Source of the DNA: Spisula solida | Lineage: Eukaryota > Mollusca > Bivalvia > Venerida > Mactridae | Direction of reading: 5' to 3' | NCBI GenBank assembly: GCA_947247005.1 | Contig: OX365954.1 | Location: 3,116,001 to 3,180,000, forward strand | DNA: 64,000 bases | Shown here: in pieces, positions 33,557 through 45,622 of the stretch | How the letters are laid out: each line of letters opens with the position of its first letter | How positions within the stretch are numbered: position 1 is the stretch's first letter | Notes under the pieces: generated by a model | Databases searched by the model: none | Seen by the model: the letters and a program-made list of their open reading frames with translations, nothing else | What the model was told of the DNA's origin: nothing | Translations under genes and position numbers: made by a program

Positions 33557-35571
33557 CCTAATCGGTAGATGTAGGGAGATCAAAGACAGAGCCGATACTG
33601 GAAGCCGACGTTTGATCTCTGACATCAAACGCGGGAACATTCCGTATTTGATGTCGGTATACAACCGCCCATCAGGCGAATATCGGTCAATCAAGCATTT
33701 TAAATAACAAATATTTAATAGGTTGAGCCGTACTCATATCGACCGCGTGTTACGTAAGCGAGTTAAAATAAGGTTGACGATTGACTCGGGCGTACCGTAT
33801 ACAGGATAATAAACATGTACGATGTAATTACTGGACTGTAATTAATTGATGGTTCGAATGGATTATCATGACTGACTGTTATTCTGGATTTGTTTGGAAA
33901 ATTAGTTGGATTACCGTAGGACCAAGAGAGCCGCTTTCAGCAATTCAATCATAATAAGTTCCAGTTCTAAGTTGCCATACTATAATTTCAAACCCATACA
34001 GGAGATGTCCACGCTGTGACGGTTAATTGAAAAGGAAACAGATTATGTTGAGGGGTCTTTCAGCCTTTCTTTTCTGTTTTCAGAGTTATCTTTCAGTGTG
34101 GACAACTCTACTATTACAACTAAAAAGTTCAATTTAACTCGGGAAAACATGAAGTGGCAAACAGCCATAACTAATATGAACTAAGGCACAGCCTATTTTA
34201 GCGAATTTTATCTTAAATATTAAATTCTTCATTTTGATAAATTCTCATAGCTACATGTCAGTTAGTTCTGGATACCTTTTAATAAAATGGAATAATCATC
34301 GTCAAAGACCTTGGACTACATCATTACATGCCAGTATTGAAACACAGCAGTAGACACTTGTCAGAAGTCCTTTATTATTAGTAACATGATCATCCAGTAC
34401 AGAATGATTGCTGATCATATGATTCATAAATGTACAGTCAGTAGAAAAATTGTGACATTTTTGGGTACGAAGAAACGAAGGACGAAACGAACGATACGAA
34501 CCTGCTTTCGTTTCACTGTATTACTACGTTGATTATGTGTATAATAATACGACTTTCCTTGTTTAGAACAAGTACTTTCATGGCGTAATCAGTTGATCAA
34601 TAACTGATTCTATGCAGGCTGTCATATTCTGTGTTTTCTCTGTTTTCGAAGCATTCCAAGATGGCGGTCGATCAAAGTGCTATACGAGTATTTATCTCCC
34701 TTATTTAAGTGTGTTATATATGGGCCTACTGGAGTTTTTGGAATATTTTTATACATCATAAAAATATAAAAGAAAATTTATAAGCTATAGAATAACGCAT
34801 TTTAGGTAACTTTGTTACTCTATTGGTGGCCATTTTTCCGTATCTTTCTCTCACTTCGAGACTATAACACAAATTTTCAGATCCATTAGTGAATTCAAAC
34901 TCTGACCAAACCACGTGACACGTTGACGTAAAGCGAAGTTTATTCGCTATAAATAGCTCACCAATTACCGTAACATTTTCAATTATATCATTGATTGTTC
35001 ACCCATTTATTTCCCTGAGAATGCCGAGTACATGTCATCTTATTCAGTCATAAAACAAGTTGTTACACAAGTTGTTATACAAGCGTTAATTTACTGTTGA
35101 TGTTAATTGTTACGTCAGAGTATTAGTCTAAGAACAGATGTGACAGAATGTTATGTTTTGTGTTACCATAATTAGTAGTTTTACCACCTGGTACCCGACT
35201 ACAGTATTTTTTTTCAGCGTGAACTGTCTATCTTGACTATTGGCCCGCTTTATAAACCAATGAAATGTTTGTAAATAAATTTGCAGTAAATAAATAAACA
35301 ACCCTGGTTGCATAGAATATGCTATACTCATCACAAAAGATACCGCGCAAAATTATATTTCTGTTAAACAAAATGTACAATAGATACACACAGATCTGTT
35401 ATTTAAATCTGAGTTCAGTTTGGAATTGTTATATTTGACGGATATAATGAATGGAAGAATCTACAATACATTCTTATATTATTCTTTATTGATCTACTTT
35501 CATACAATATACATGTACAAATATACAAGAAAGGAATGATGTCCGTCCCCAGAACGTATATATCAAAATAA
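33557..35571. other. no gene recognised; one promoter-like cluster
   Basis: About 2 kb of low-repeat sequence. The only pattern of note is CACGTG at 34912, TGACGTAA at 34924 and TATAAATAG at 34948. No open frame or exon follows them that I can support. Confidence 0.4.
34912..34956 (+). promoter_or_regulatory. promoter-like cluster (E-box, CRE-like, TATA)
   Basis: CACGTG, then TGACGTAA, then TATAAATAG within 45 bp in canonical order for a plus-strand promoter. No downstream gene is recognised, so this may be chance or an element-borne promoter. Confidence 0.2.
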
Positions 35572-36109
35572 AACAAGAGCGGCCCACGAACAGCGCGCTC
35601 CACTATTCGCAGCGCCATGCTAGGATAGTACAATTATTATATACTCAAAACAAAATGCTTCATAACAGCAGCATTACCCTCTGCTGTGTAGAGGTTGGGG
35701 CTTCTAAGTCATACAAGGGTGATAATTTGGACAAATTATGCAGGACCACTACCTACTCATGTATAGGTCCTCTTGGTCATGAAGGTAAACAAATAAGCAT
35801 TTCTTAGTCCAAAAGGGGGCATAATTTCAACAAAATGCTAAAAAGTTATCTTCTCCTGTGTAGGGGATGGGGTCATGATGGTGAACAAGTATGCAAAGTA
35901 TCAAAGCAACATATCAATGCACTATGAAGATATTAGAGGTTAAAAAACCTGTACCTAAACTTTAACATTTGCATTTCCAAGACCAAAAGGGGGCATAATT
36001 TCAACAAAATGCTTGATAGAGTTACCTACCCCTGTGTAGGGGTTGGGGTCATGATGGTGAACAAGTATGTAAAGCAATATGTGAATGCACTTTGAAAATA
36101 TTAGAGGTG

Positions 36110-37780
36110 AACAAGAGTGCCAAAATGTCACAAAATACGCCCGTCTTGGGGCATGGTGAGTCTCAGGGCATGGTGAATGAAAAAAAAAACAATCCAACAT
36201 TTTTTTTTAATTAAAGGACCATAACCCAAGAAGGCCTAGGCTGATTTGGCCTACAATTGAACTTGTCTTAGATATTATACCCATGAACATTGACACCAAG
36301 TTTGAAGATACTCAGACGAAAACTCTTTGCACTAGAGAACAGACAAGGCCAATTACACATTTATTTTGGTAATTATAGGACCATAACCAAATAAGGCTAA
36401 GGCCGATAATCAAACTTGGCCTAGATATTATGCCCATAAGCATTGTCACAAAGTTTGAAGATGATCGGATGAAAACTAATTGCACTAAAGAACAGACAAG
36501 ATCAATTTCACATTTATTTTGGTAATTGTAGGACCAAAACCAAATAAGGCCTAGACCGATTTGGCCAATAATCGAACTTGGCCTAGATATTATGCCCATA
36601 AGCATTGTCACAAAGTTTAAAGATACTCAGACAAAAACTCTTTGCACTAGAGAACAGACAAGGTCAATTTCACATTTGTTTTGGTAATTGCAGGACCATA
36701 ACCAAATAAGGCCTAGGCCGATAATCAAACTTGGCCTAGATATTATGCCCATAAGCATTGTCACAAAGTTTGAAGATGATCGGATGAAAACTGTTTGCAC
36801 TAAAGAACAGACAAGGTCAATTTCAAATTTATTTTGGTAATTGTAGGACCATAACCAAATAAGGCCTAGGCCGATAATCTAACTTGGCCTAGATATTATG
36901 CCCATAAGCATTGTCACAAAGTTTGAAGATGATCGGATGAAAACTGTTTGCACTAAAGAACAGACAAGGTCAATTTCAAATTTATTTTGGTAATTGTAGG
37001 ACCATAACCAAATAAGGCCTATAATCAACTTTGGCCTAGATATTATGCCCATAAGCATTGTCACAAAGTTTGAAGATGATCGGATGAAAACTGTTTGCGT
37101 TAGAGTACAGACAAGGCCAATTTCACATTTTTTTGGTAAATGAAGGACCATAACCCAAGAAGGCCTGGGCCGATTTGGCCTATAATCGAACTTAGCCTAG
37201 ATATTATGCCCATAAGCATGGTCACAAAGTTTGAAGATAATCGGATGAAAATTGTTTGCACTAAAGAACAGACAAGGTCAATTTCACATTTATTTTGGTA
37301 ATTGTAGGACCATTACCGAATAAGGCCTAGGCCGATTTGGCCTATAATCGAACTTGGCCTTGATATTATGCCCATAAGCATTGTCACAAAGTTTGAAGAT
37401 GATCGGATGAAAACTGTTTGCGTTAGAGTACAGACAAGGCCAATTTCACATTTTTTTGGTAAATGAAGGACCATAACCCAAGAAGGCCTGGGCCGATTTG
37501 GCCTATAATCGAACTTAGCCTAGATATTATGCCCATAAGCATTGTCACAAAGTTTGAAGATGATCGAATAAAAACTGTTTGCGTAAGAGTACAGACAAGG
37601 CCAATTTCACATTTTTTTGGTAAATGAAGGACCATAACCCAAGAAGGCCTGGGCCGATTTGGCCTATAATCGAACTTGGCCTAGATATTATGCCCATAAG
37701 CATTGTCACAAAGTTTGAAGATGATCGGATGAAAACTGTTTGGGTTAGAGTACAGACAAATTACTGGACACCGCCGCCCG
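36110..37780 (+). mobile_element. HINE-B element, 3' truncated
   Basis: Head AACAAGAGTGCC with ATACGCCCGT, then about ten monomers of the GGCCTAGGCC type. It stops inside the GC-rich CACCGCCGCCCG block just before the terminal hairpin, where pogo-like sequence begins. It is inserted in a HINE-D monomer (TATTAGAGGT|G). Confidence 0.85.
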
Positions 37781-37795
37781 ATTTTAACACTTTAA

Positions 37796-38691
37796 GGAGG
37801 TACGAGCTGCCTTGTGCGCATGCGCGAAATTTCAAAATCGTATTAGATAAGAACAAACATGAATTCTAGTTTCAATGATTGCATATGAATGTTGATTAAT
37901 GAAAATAAACAAAATATTATCGCACAAATTAGATATTTTTAACTTTTTATTTTTTGCCTGTATGAAAAAGTGGGTGGGGAACAGCAAAATTGTGAAAAAT
38001 ATGGGTTTACAATAAGTCCCTACAATTGTTCAAATGCATATGCTTATATATAATATGTAGTGCATGGTTTAGTTATAAGAGGTAGCCACACTTTGAAATA
38101 TTTTTAAGAAAAAATTATTTCATTACAATATGCAAATTAGGTTAATTTTATGCAAATTTATTCATAATTAGTGCTTTTTTATGCAAAGCTCCCAAAAAAG
38201 GCTGGTGACCCCTATTTTTTATTTGACTAAACTGGTGTTCTATTTGATACTAAACTTAGGGCCAATTTTAAATCATTTTCGATCGTTGGGTATTTTTTGA
38301 CGTTCATTTGAAATCATTTGAAAATCACACTTTTTAGCAAGTGGGTGGGGTAACTATTTATCATGTTCAAATACTGAATTTGTTCACCAGGCAGCTTGAA
38401 TTGTGACTAATGTGAATAGGAATGACCATGGAACACACAAAATATCATGCATTGCTTAAAAGTGGTTTCATACAGTAATAATCTTAAAAAGAACATAATG
38501 GTGCCATAAATGCAGGAAATAGATAAAATGACCGAAATACAATGGTAGGTCATTAGAAAGCCATGTATGTCGAAAACGAGCCTGGTGACATATCATTTTT
38601 ATGATTTCAATGTTGTTCTAGAAGACTGTTCTGTCATTTTAAGATGTTTCAAGGAAAATTCGATCATTAGATAAAAGGTGCGCGTACCTCC
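37796..38691. mobile_element. Kolobok-like MITE with TTAA target duplication
   Basis: 896 bp with inverted ends GGAGGTACG(A/C) flanked on both sides by TTAA (37792-37795 and 38692-38695). The interrupted pogo-like sequence reads CACTTTGAAGG at the uninterrupted copy (reverse of ~23430), so one TTGA-to-TTAA change accounts for the site. TTAA duplication with G-rich ends suits Kolobok; piggyBac ends usually start CCC. No transposase frame. Confidence 0.65.
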
Positions 38692-38695
38692 TTAA

Positions 38696-39007
38696 AGGTT
38701 AACAATTCAATTGAATGTGCGTAAAATAATATGGATTCGGTTTATAATGTTGCGAGTTGCGTTTACAAAAATGTAATAGCAATAAATACTTTTGTATTTA
38801 ATCAATGATCTTAATTAAATAATCGTCTGAATTATATCGCAAAACTCGCGGCTACGAGTAGATCTAATTTTATGCACTTAATCACAAACAAACGACAATT
38901 TCCTACCGTGATTATGTACACTCAATAGTCTATGAACGACGTTCTAAAACAACCAACCTCTACAGAGCGACACCTCTGCCGGATGTCGCTCTACGGAGGT
39001 TATACTG
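38696..39007 (-). mobile_element. pogo-like element fragment, split by the TTAA element
   Basis: Reversed copy of the left ~390 bp of the 1000-bp element at 23063, ending GGTTATACTG at 39007 followed by TA. Its inner end continues on the far side of the Kolobok-like insertion as ATTTTAACACT at 37781-37791, directly abutting the truncated HINE-B. Confidence 0.75.
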
Positions 39008-39585
39008 TACCTAAACTTTAACATTTGCACTAAGTTGAAAAAAGGGGGCATAATTTCACCAAAATGCTTAACAGAGTTACCTACCTGTGTATGGGTTGGG
39101 GTCATGATGGTGAACAAGTATGCAAAGTATCAAAGCAATCTGTCCATGCATTATGAAGATATTAGAGGTTAAAAAACCTGTACCTAAACTTTAACATTTG
39201 CACTATTTGCACTAAGTAGAAAAAGGGGGCATAATTTCAACAAAATGCCTGATAGAGTTACCTACTCCTGCATATGGGTTGGGGTCATAGTGGCAAACAA
39301 GTATGCAAAGTATGAAAGCAATATCTCAAAGGACTTAGAAAATATGAGAGGTTAAAAAACCTGTATCTAAACTTTAACAAAAGTGTTACGCCGACGTCAA
39401 CGCCGACGCCGACGCTCGGGTTACTGCAATAGCTCCCCTTATTCTACGAATAGTGGAGCTAAAAATGTAATTTTTTGGCGGTATCTTTTGTGATGAGTAT
39501 AGCATATTTCCACCTATGAGAAATCCTGTATCTTTTCATTGGTTTTGGAAGTGGTCAAAACAAAATTGAATATCAAGCTAGACAG

Positions 39586-39909
39586 CTATCGCTGAAAAAG
39601 TGGCTTTGGGACATAGAGCTCTGAGTTTTCAATAGATCTTAGGTTTAGTAAATGTTTTTGTGATTTAAATTGAAATTTTTCGGTCATAAATTTAGGAAAT
39701 GATTGATCATTTACACATTTATATACCATCAGTGATTTTTTGTAATCGACTCGTTCATCAAATTTCATCCAGTTGAGCTCCTTAAAGAGTGTATCTGAAG
39801 GTTTATCATAATCTTTTTCTAGAATGTTCCTTGCTGCTCGTTCTTGAACTTTGATTATATCTAGAGTTATCTCCGATGAACTATACATTATCAGACATAT
39901 TATAAACAA
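39586..39909 (-). pseudogene. LINE reverse-transcriptase C-terminal fragment
   Basis: A 107-codon minus-strand frame contains QERAARNILEKDYDKPSD, then LFKELNWMKFDERVDYKKSL and VYKCVNDQSFPKFM. This matches the region after the polymerase domain of many non-LTR retrotransposon ORF2 proteins (pattern Q-x-RAAR-I, L-x-WL-R-Y, VYK-x-P). Upstream on the same strand there is a stop and no reverse transcriptase core, so this is a dead fragment. An identical translated copy is at 49633-49956. Confidence 0.75.
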
Positions 39910-40346
39910 GCTCTATCTGTATAATGGATGTTAGTAGCAGTTAGAATATATACCCAAATAACTCAATGACATAAAACCTGGATCAGGTGTCAGTATCCCT
40001 TTATAGACAATGTCTCTACCATGACGATGTTTATGTCCTGAAAGTAGTACAGTAGTGAAGAATTAATCCAACACCAAATAGTTCATAGACAGAAAAAACA
40101 CAAACACTGATTTGTGGTCGGTAACAATAAACCTGAAATATTATACACTGCTCTTTTTTTTTTATATATCGTATTTCTATAGGAAATATTTGTATTTTAT
40201 ATCCGTAAAGTACTAAATTTTGAAAGTTCATTACGATACAATTGTTTTTACAATCTAACATGCTTTATCAAATATTTGCCGCCACATAACGTAACATCTA
40301 TATAAGTGCATGACGTCAAATCCGTTGTTTTCATTTATATGATTGT

Positions 40347-40397
40347 ATTTTCTGATGAAGACAAAATACTGAAAGGTTGATAATACAACTTTAAAAT
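40347..40397 (+). ncRNA. hammerhead-ribozyme-like motif, copy 1
   Basis: The sequence has the order of a type I hammerhead. Stem I ATTTT (40347-40351) pairs with AAAAT (40393-40397). CTGATGA is at 40352-40358 and GAAA at 40371-40374. Stem III AGGTTG/CAACTT closes an ATAATA loop, and the predicted cleavage follows T40392. Stem II is weak (only AG..CT pairs plus a mismatch), so activity is doubtful. Such motifs occur in Penelope-like elements and retrozymes of molluscs. The CTGATGAAG..GAAA phrase could also be a decayed retroelement end. Confidence 0.35.
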
Positions 40398-41677
40398 TAA
40401 TTTCATCACGTGTTGGTGTTGATATTTATCTTTATTTACACTGCTCATGATCATAAGAAAGTCTTATTCTAGACTAAATCTAAACTTAAATATTGTCATT
40501 GTGTTCTGATGATTTTATTTAATATTCAAATTCAAAATCAGCATTACTAAATGACAAGAGAGTGCAGCCCGATATATCACTCATCTATGTGTATTATAAG
40601 CACAGAGATTTTGACATGATCCTGACCTTTATGCATGAATATATTACAAGGTTCTTGCGTTAAATATAAAAATTCCACATGCAAATCGTGCAAAATCGGT
40701 CCTTTAGATTTGTGTTGGTATTACACCATCCATGGCGCCTTCGTGATACTTCCAGCTTATGAAAACACTCAATCGGGAATATAAATATAGACAATAAATC
40801 AGCTGTGAAATTATGCTAATAGAAGTTTGAGAGTCGTGTCAAATTCTCTGGACTATATCAATCGCAAAAGAGTCTATGAAGACCTTTACTCTAACTTGAC
40901 CTCATCAAGGTAAATATTCTAACAAACTTTCACAAATATCCAGTGAAAAATGCAGCCTCAGTTATAATGCCTGTACAAGGTGTTTATACGTTTGACTTTA
41001 TAATTTACCCCAGATGAATAGTATTCAAACTTTGACAGAGGCCTAAAAATTAAAGACCCAGTGAAAATGCAGCCTAATTACTGCACACATAACTAAAATG
41101 ATTTAATTTACACTGAGTACATAAAGAAACGCACATGATACATTTTCTTCATACTTGTAACTTTAAATGTAAAACTGGTAAATCAGTCATAATTATTTGT
41201 GTCTGCTTATTCTCAGGTATATCTGCTTTCAATCTGTAACTGTATTCACATGGGACTCTGATTTTGAAGTTTTGAAACAGACTACCGAAACAACTTAATG
41301 TGTCACCATGTGACCATCGAAGAACGTTATAGGCTTACATGTACCCATGTGGTATGGAGAAAATTGAACATGCGTGTTTCTTTATGTACTCAAGTGTACG
41401 ATACAGAAAGGGGTTCCAATGAAGTAAATGTCTCAAGACACTATATAAGTTTAACTCAGGATGTGCTTGATTGGCTACCAAATGTTAATACATGGTAGCT
41501 ATAGTCATATTGTTTATTCAATAATACATTTCTTAATACATTTTGAAGACACTGAGACATATTTTCTGCCTAATACCTGAATAACGGAACTCCTCTACTA
41601 GGAAAACTGGACAGATTTTCCGACTGTGTCTTAGTTATACCGGTAATAAGACAAGAGAATCAGAGAAGTATATCAGG
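40398..41677. other. no gene recognised
   Basis: AT-rich duplicated sequence, repeated at 50445-51719. A short plus-strand open frame at 41298-41498 is kept in frame in the second copy but ends with one amino-acid change and has no recognisable domain. Confidence 0.45.
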
Positions 41678-43057
41678 AACAAACTAGAACTGCCACAGAG
41701 TGACTAATGATACCCCCACATACCGCTTTGTCACAGACATATGGCAAACAACATCCATAAAAACTGTTGCATGGTGGACAACAATTGTTATTTTTAAATT
41801 CAACAATAAATGATGAAGTTATGGTCCAGACAACATAAATTATGGTCATTTCTGACCTTTGAACTCTTCAGTGTGACCTTGACCTTTGTGATACTGACAT
41901 AATTGTCACATTGTTTGATAGGGGTGAACCATTGTGCCAGGTTATTTTAAAATCCCAAAATAAATGACTTAGTTATGCTCCGGACAAGCTCAATTATGGC
42001 CATTTTTTACTTTTCAACTCCAAGTGTGACCTTGACCTATGAGATATTGACGTAATTGTTTCGCATGACACACCGTCTGGTGGTAGTGAACATTTGTGCC
42101 TAATTATTTTCAAATCCCACAATCAATGAGTTAGTTATGGGCCGGACAAGCTCATTTTTGGCTATTTTTGACCTTTGAACTCCAAATGTGACCTTGACCT
42201 TTTAAATATTGACGTAATTGTTGTGCATGTCACATCATCTGGTACTGGTGAACATTTGTGCCACATTATTTTTAAATCCCACAATAAATGACTTAGTTAT
42301 GCTTCGGACAAGCTCAATTTTGGCTAATTTTGACCTTTGAACTCCAAGCGTGACCTTGACCTTTGAGATATTGATGTAATTGTTTCGCATGACACACCGT
42401 CTGGTAGTAGTGAACATTTCTGCCAAATTATTTTTAAATCCCATAATAAATAACTTAGTTATGGGCCGGACAAGCTCATTTTTGGCTATTTTTGACCTTT
42501 GAACTCCAAATGTGACCTTGACCTTTTAAATATTGACGTAATTGTTGTGCATGTCACATCATCTGGTACTGGTGAACATTTGTGCCACATTATTTTTAAA
42601 TCCCACAATAAATGACTTAGTTATGCTTCGGACAAGCTCAATTATGGCCATTTTTGACCTTTGAACTCAAAGTGTGACCTTGACCTTTGAAATATTGACA
42701 TAATTGTTTCACATGACACACTGTCTCATCAAGATGAACAAATGTACCAAGTTATTTAAAAATCCTTCAATACATACAGAAGATACAGTCTGGACAAACT
42801 TTGGGACAGACGGACGTACTCATGAGACGGTACTTGTGGGGTTTTCTTTTGTTCTTTCTTTTGTTTGGTTGCAACCCACAAGTAGCTTTTTGCACCCCAC
42901 AAGTGACGGAATGAATGGAATCTAAAAATAGCCTATTGTTCCACACCCCACAACTACCGGTGCATTCGTACGGACCGACAGACGGACCGACCGACGGACG
43001 GACTGACAAAGTGACTCCTATATAGCCCCCCCCCTACTTCAGTAGTGGGGGTATAAA
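41678..43057 (+). mobile_element. HINE-F element, copy 1
   Basis: Head AACAAACTAGAACTGCCAC with ATACCCCCAC at 41709-41718; six monomers of ~160 bp. Each monomer centres on TTTGACCTTTGAACTC and GTGACCTTGACCTTT, then CATGACACACCGTCTGGTA and GTTATG.TCCGGACAAGCTC. A TGTGGGGTTTTCTTTTGTTC block, a GGACCGACAGACGGACCG tract and a tail hairpin ending GTGGGGGTATAAAT follow. Head ATACCCCCAC and tail GTGGGGGTAT are exact reverse complements. Confidence 0.9.
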
Positions 43058-43341
43058 TATGATGGTAATGGAAACATGGACAAATCTATTAAATGGGTAA
43101 GGAATTCAGAAATATAAGCATTGAACGTTTTCTTTACATTTCACTCATACACATATTTAAAACTGACACTGACAAAACCCCTTTGAACTGAAAACCCCTC
43201 CAAATGGAAATTTTATTATGTTTATTGACAATTGCATCAATATCATGATCATGTTAATATGTCAAGTAAAATGTCAAAGATTTAAAATCAAAGTGAATAC
43301 ATATTTTATACTCATACTTAATTTTGGGGACAATTAAAATG

Positions 43342-43798
43342 TTCCCTCATCCAAGCTTTAGTGCAGGATGAGGGTCATTATTGGAATAAAGCCGGAGGCT
43401 GAGCATGTACAATTAGCATTTCAGTCATAGTACTGGAATGAGCGCTTTTTTAAAGACCCGAGAAAAAGTGCAGTGCACCGTATAGTATATATCACGTGTG
43501 CACCTGTAATCAATCATAATTCAAAGCCAAAGTTTTGTCGCCCTAAACAATAGGCTAATCTCTAATCTAAGTGATAAGCATGTACTAGGGAGGGCAAAGC
43601 ATAAAAGGCTGAAAGATACACATAATATCACAACACAAATTATAACATTACATCATAAAATAAATATACCTGTATGTATACAAATATGCACTTTAAATAT
43701 AATGATAATCTGACACAAAGGGAGGGTATGTACATGCTCAGCCTCCGGCTTTATTCCAATAATGACCCTCATCCTGCACTAAAGCTTGGATGAGGGAA
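43342..43798. mobile_element. inverted-repeat element X (457 bp)
   Basis: Long inverted ends of ~70 bp, TTCCCTCATCCAAGCTTTAG.. at the left and ..CTAAAGCTTGGATGAGGGAA at the right, sit between the TG and CA of a TGCA site. Just inside the left end, ~110 bp starting CATGTACAATTAGCATTTCA are identical in reverse to the subterminal part of element Y's right end (47990-48110), so X and Y are relatives. No coding frame. Confidence 0.75.
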
Positions 43799-45525
43799 CA
43801 TTATTTTTCATAAAGCCTATGGCTTTCACATGTACAATTAGCATCTTCAAAGTAGGGCAACAAAACATATTGCCATTAAAACAAAAACCCTCTTAAAAAT
43901 AAAAGTGTAATACAATAATGTAAAACAGACTAGACACCTTGTAAATCAAGAGTAACAATAATATATACATTAACAATATATATTAATACCATCATAGAGT
44001 TAGAATACTTCTCCACAGGTAATAAAACCTCTATTATGTCAATAATTGAAATTCAAATATATCTCAAAGGAAAATACTTTATATAAACTTGAAAATACCA
44101 AATTAAATTTAAACATGAACTCATGAGGTGACTTGAAAAAAGGATTCCTCAACCAAACAAACACCATTAAAAATATTAAGTAACAAAAAATGAACCTTAT
44201 AACACTTTGATAGTTCAAAAGAACAATGCCGATACAGAAATCCTCAAATAAACATTCTAAACCTGCAAATCAACAACCAGTTGTTAACTATCAAAATCTA
44301 AAGCTTATAGATTTGAACAAAATAATAAATTAAACTTAAATGATATAATAAATAGTTCATCAACTTCAGACCATCAGTGAATCAGGGTATCGTTTTCAAA
44401 TTGAAAAAGTGGTTAATAAATAACTATTACATAAACACCTATAATTCTATTCTTAACATATATACAAGACACAAGCAATAACCACTCTTTGTATACGGCA
44501 AATACAATTCTATCAAAGCCCAGTTTATGTCAAGATCATAAACTTATAACACTCCAATACATCCTTAACGAAATGACATCAAACCTTTCTTAAATCATAA
44601 AATTATACAATATGGTCCGTAAAGAAAACTGCTATGCAGCTTAAGTGCTATTCATTGACAATAAAGAAATCACGTATTAAAACATGATATACATGTAATA
44701 TGTAATATAAATAATAAAACTAAATTAAATAAAACCTTTATAGGAATATAAGAAAATAATAGTACTGTTACAGACTCTCCATATATAATATATATAAATA
44801 GATCATTCTGCAAAGACACAATACTGCCATATTCGTATCATGACCATCTTAAATGACTATGATAAAAGATACCACTAATAAATGACAAAGGCCATTATTA
44901 TCCCTAAATTCCTCATTAAAATAAGTAAAGTCAATATCTAAACCAAATTCCACTCAGGTAACACTAACCCTGTTTCTTCGAAAAGAAATAAAATCCATTA
45001 CAATAACACACAAATGTAACAGATACGTCAATAATTACTCTTAATAAAAACTTAAAGAATAAAGTACCTCAATTACTCATATAATTACATATAAAAAAGT
45101 AACAACCACTATATATACATTACCATTAGCCGAAACTATGAAATATTATCTATGCTTGAAATGTTCCTGGACACAAAAAGCTAGTTTCCCAATAAACATG
45201 TATAATAAGCTAGGGAGTTTCCAAAGAAACATATATAATAAAGCAAACATATAAGCGCTTCCAAAAAGCTAAACTGGATCCATGTTAACTAATTAACACT
45301 AGCAGCCCATATAAAACAAACAACCATAAAAACAACACTACATTAAGACAGTAAACAAGTTGTTAATATTTTACAACTATTACCAATAGGTTTCTAAAAA
45401 ATAACTTTTAATTCAAATTCCCAGGTTGCTTAACAGAAGTACAAATGTATGTAAATTCAACCCTTCCTTTCCAACTATGAACAATGACTAAACAATCCTG
45501 CTTAACTTTACTGTAAAAGTCATTT

Positions 45526-45622
45526 TCAAATATCAGCTTCACTCCGTAAAGTTTATAGTTGATAATCAATCACTCATATTCAAATATCAGCTTCACTCCG
45601 TAAAGTTTATAGTTGATAATCA
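45526..45622. repeat. 54-bp tandem duplication inside element Y
   Basis: TCAAATATCAGCTTCACTCC and the following GTAAAGTTTATAGTTGATAA occur at 45526 and again at 45580, the second copy slightly shorter. Spacing is exactly 54 bp. Confidence 0.9.

Larger units (their letters stand above)
35572..39465 (+). mobile_element. HINE-D element carrying nested insertions
   Basis: Head AACAAGAGCGGCCCACGAAC with GCTCCACTATTCG at 35598-35610, and tail CGAATAGTGGAGCTAAAAA ending at 39465; the 13-bp motif pair is perfect. HINE-D monomers occupy 35640-36109 and resume at 39010. The 2.9 kb between is foreign: HINE-B (36110-37780), then pogo-like DNA containing a Kolobok-like element. Without these the element would be about 1 kb. 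Confidence 0.85.

Noticed and set aside
33516..33707. 63-residue plus-strand frame with basic residues
   Set aside because: It starts within the pogo-end fragment and has no motif or homology signal.
40031..40261. 76-residue minus-strand frame kept in both duplicated copies
   Set aside because: Identity follows from the recent duplication. It has no recognisable domain and overlaps a poly-T/AT run.
42767..43009. Minus-strand frame with VRPSVGPSVGP repeats
   Set aside because: Translation of the GTCY microsatellite and the adjacent HINE-F tail, duplicated at 52963-53205.
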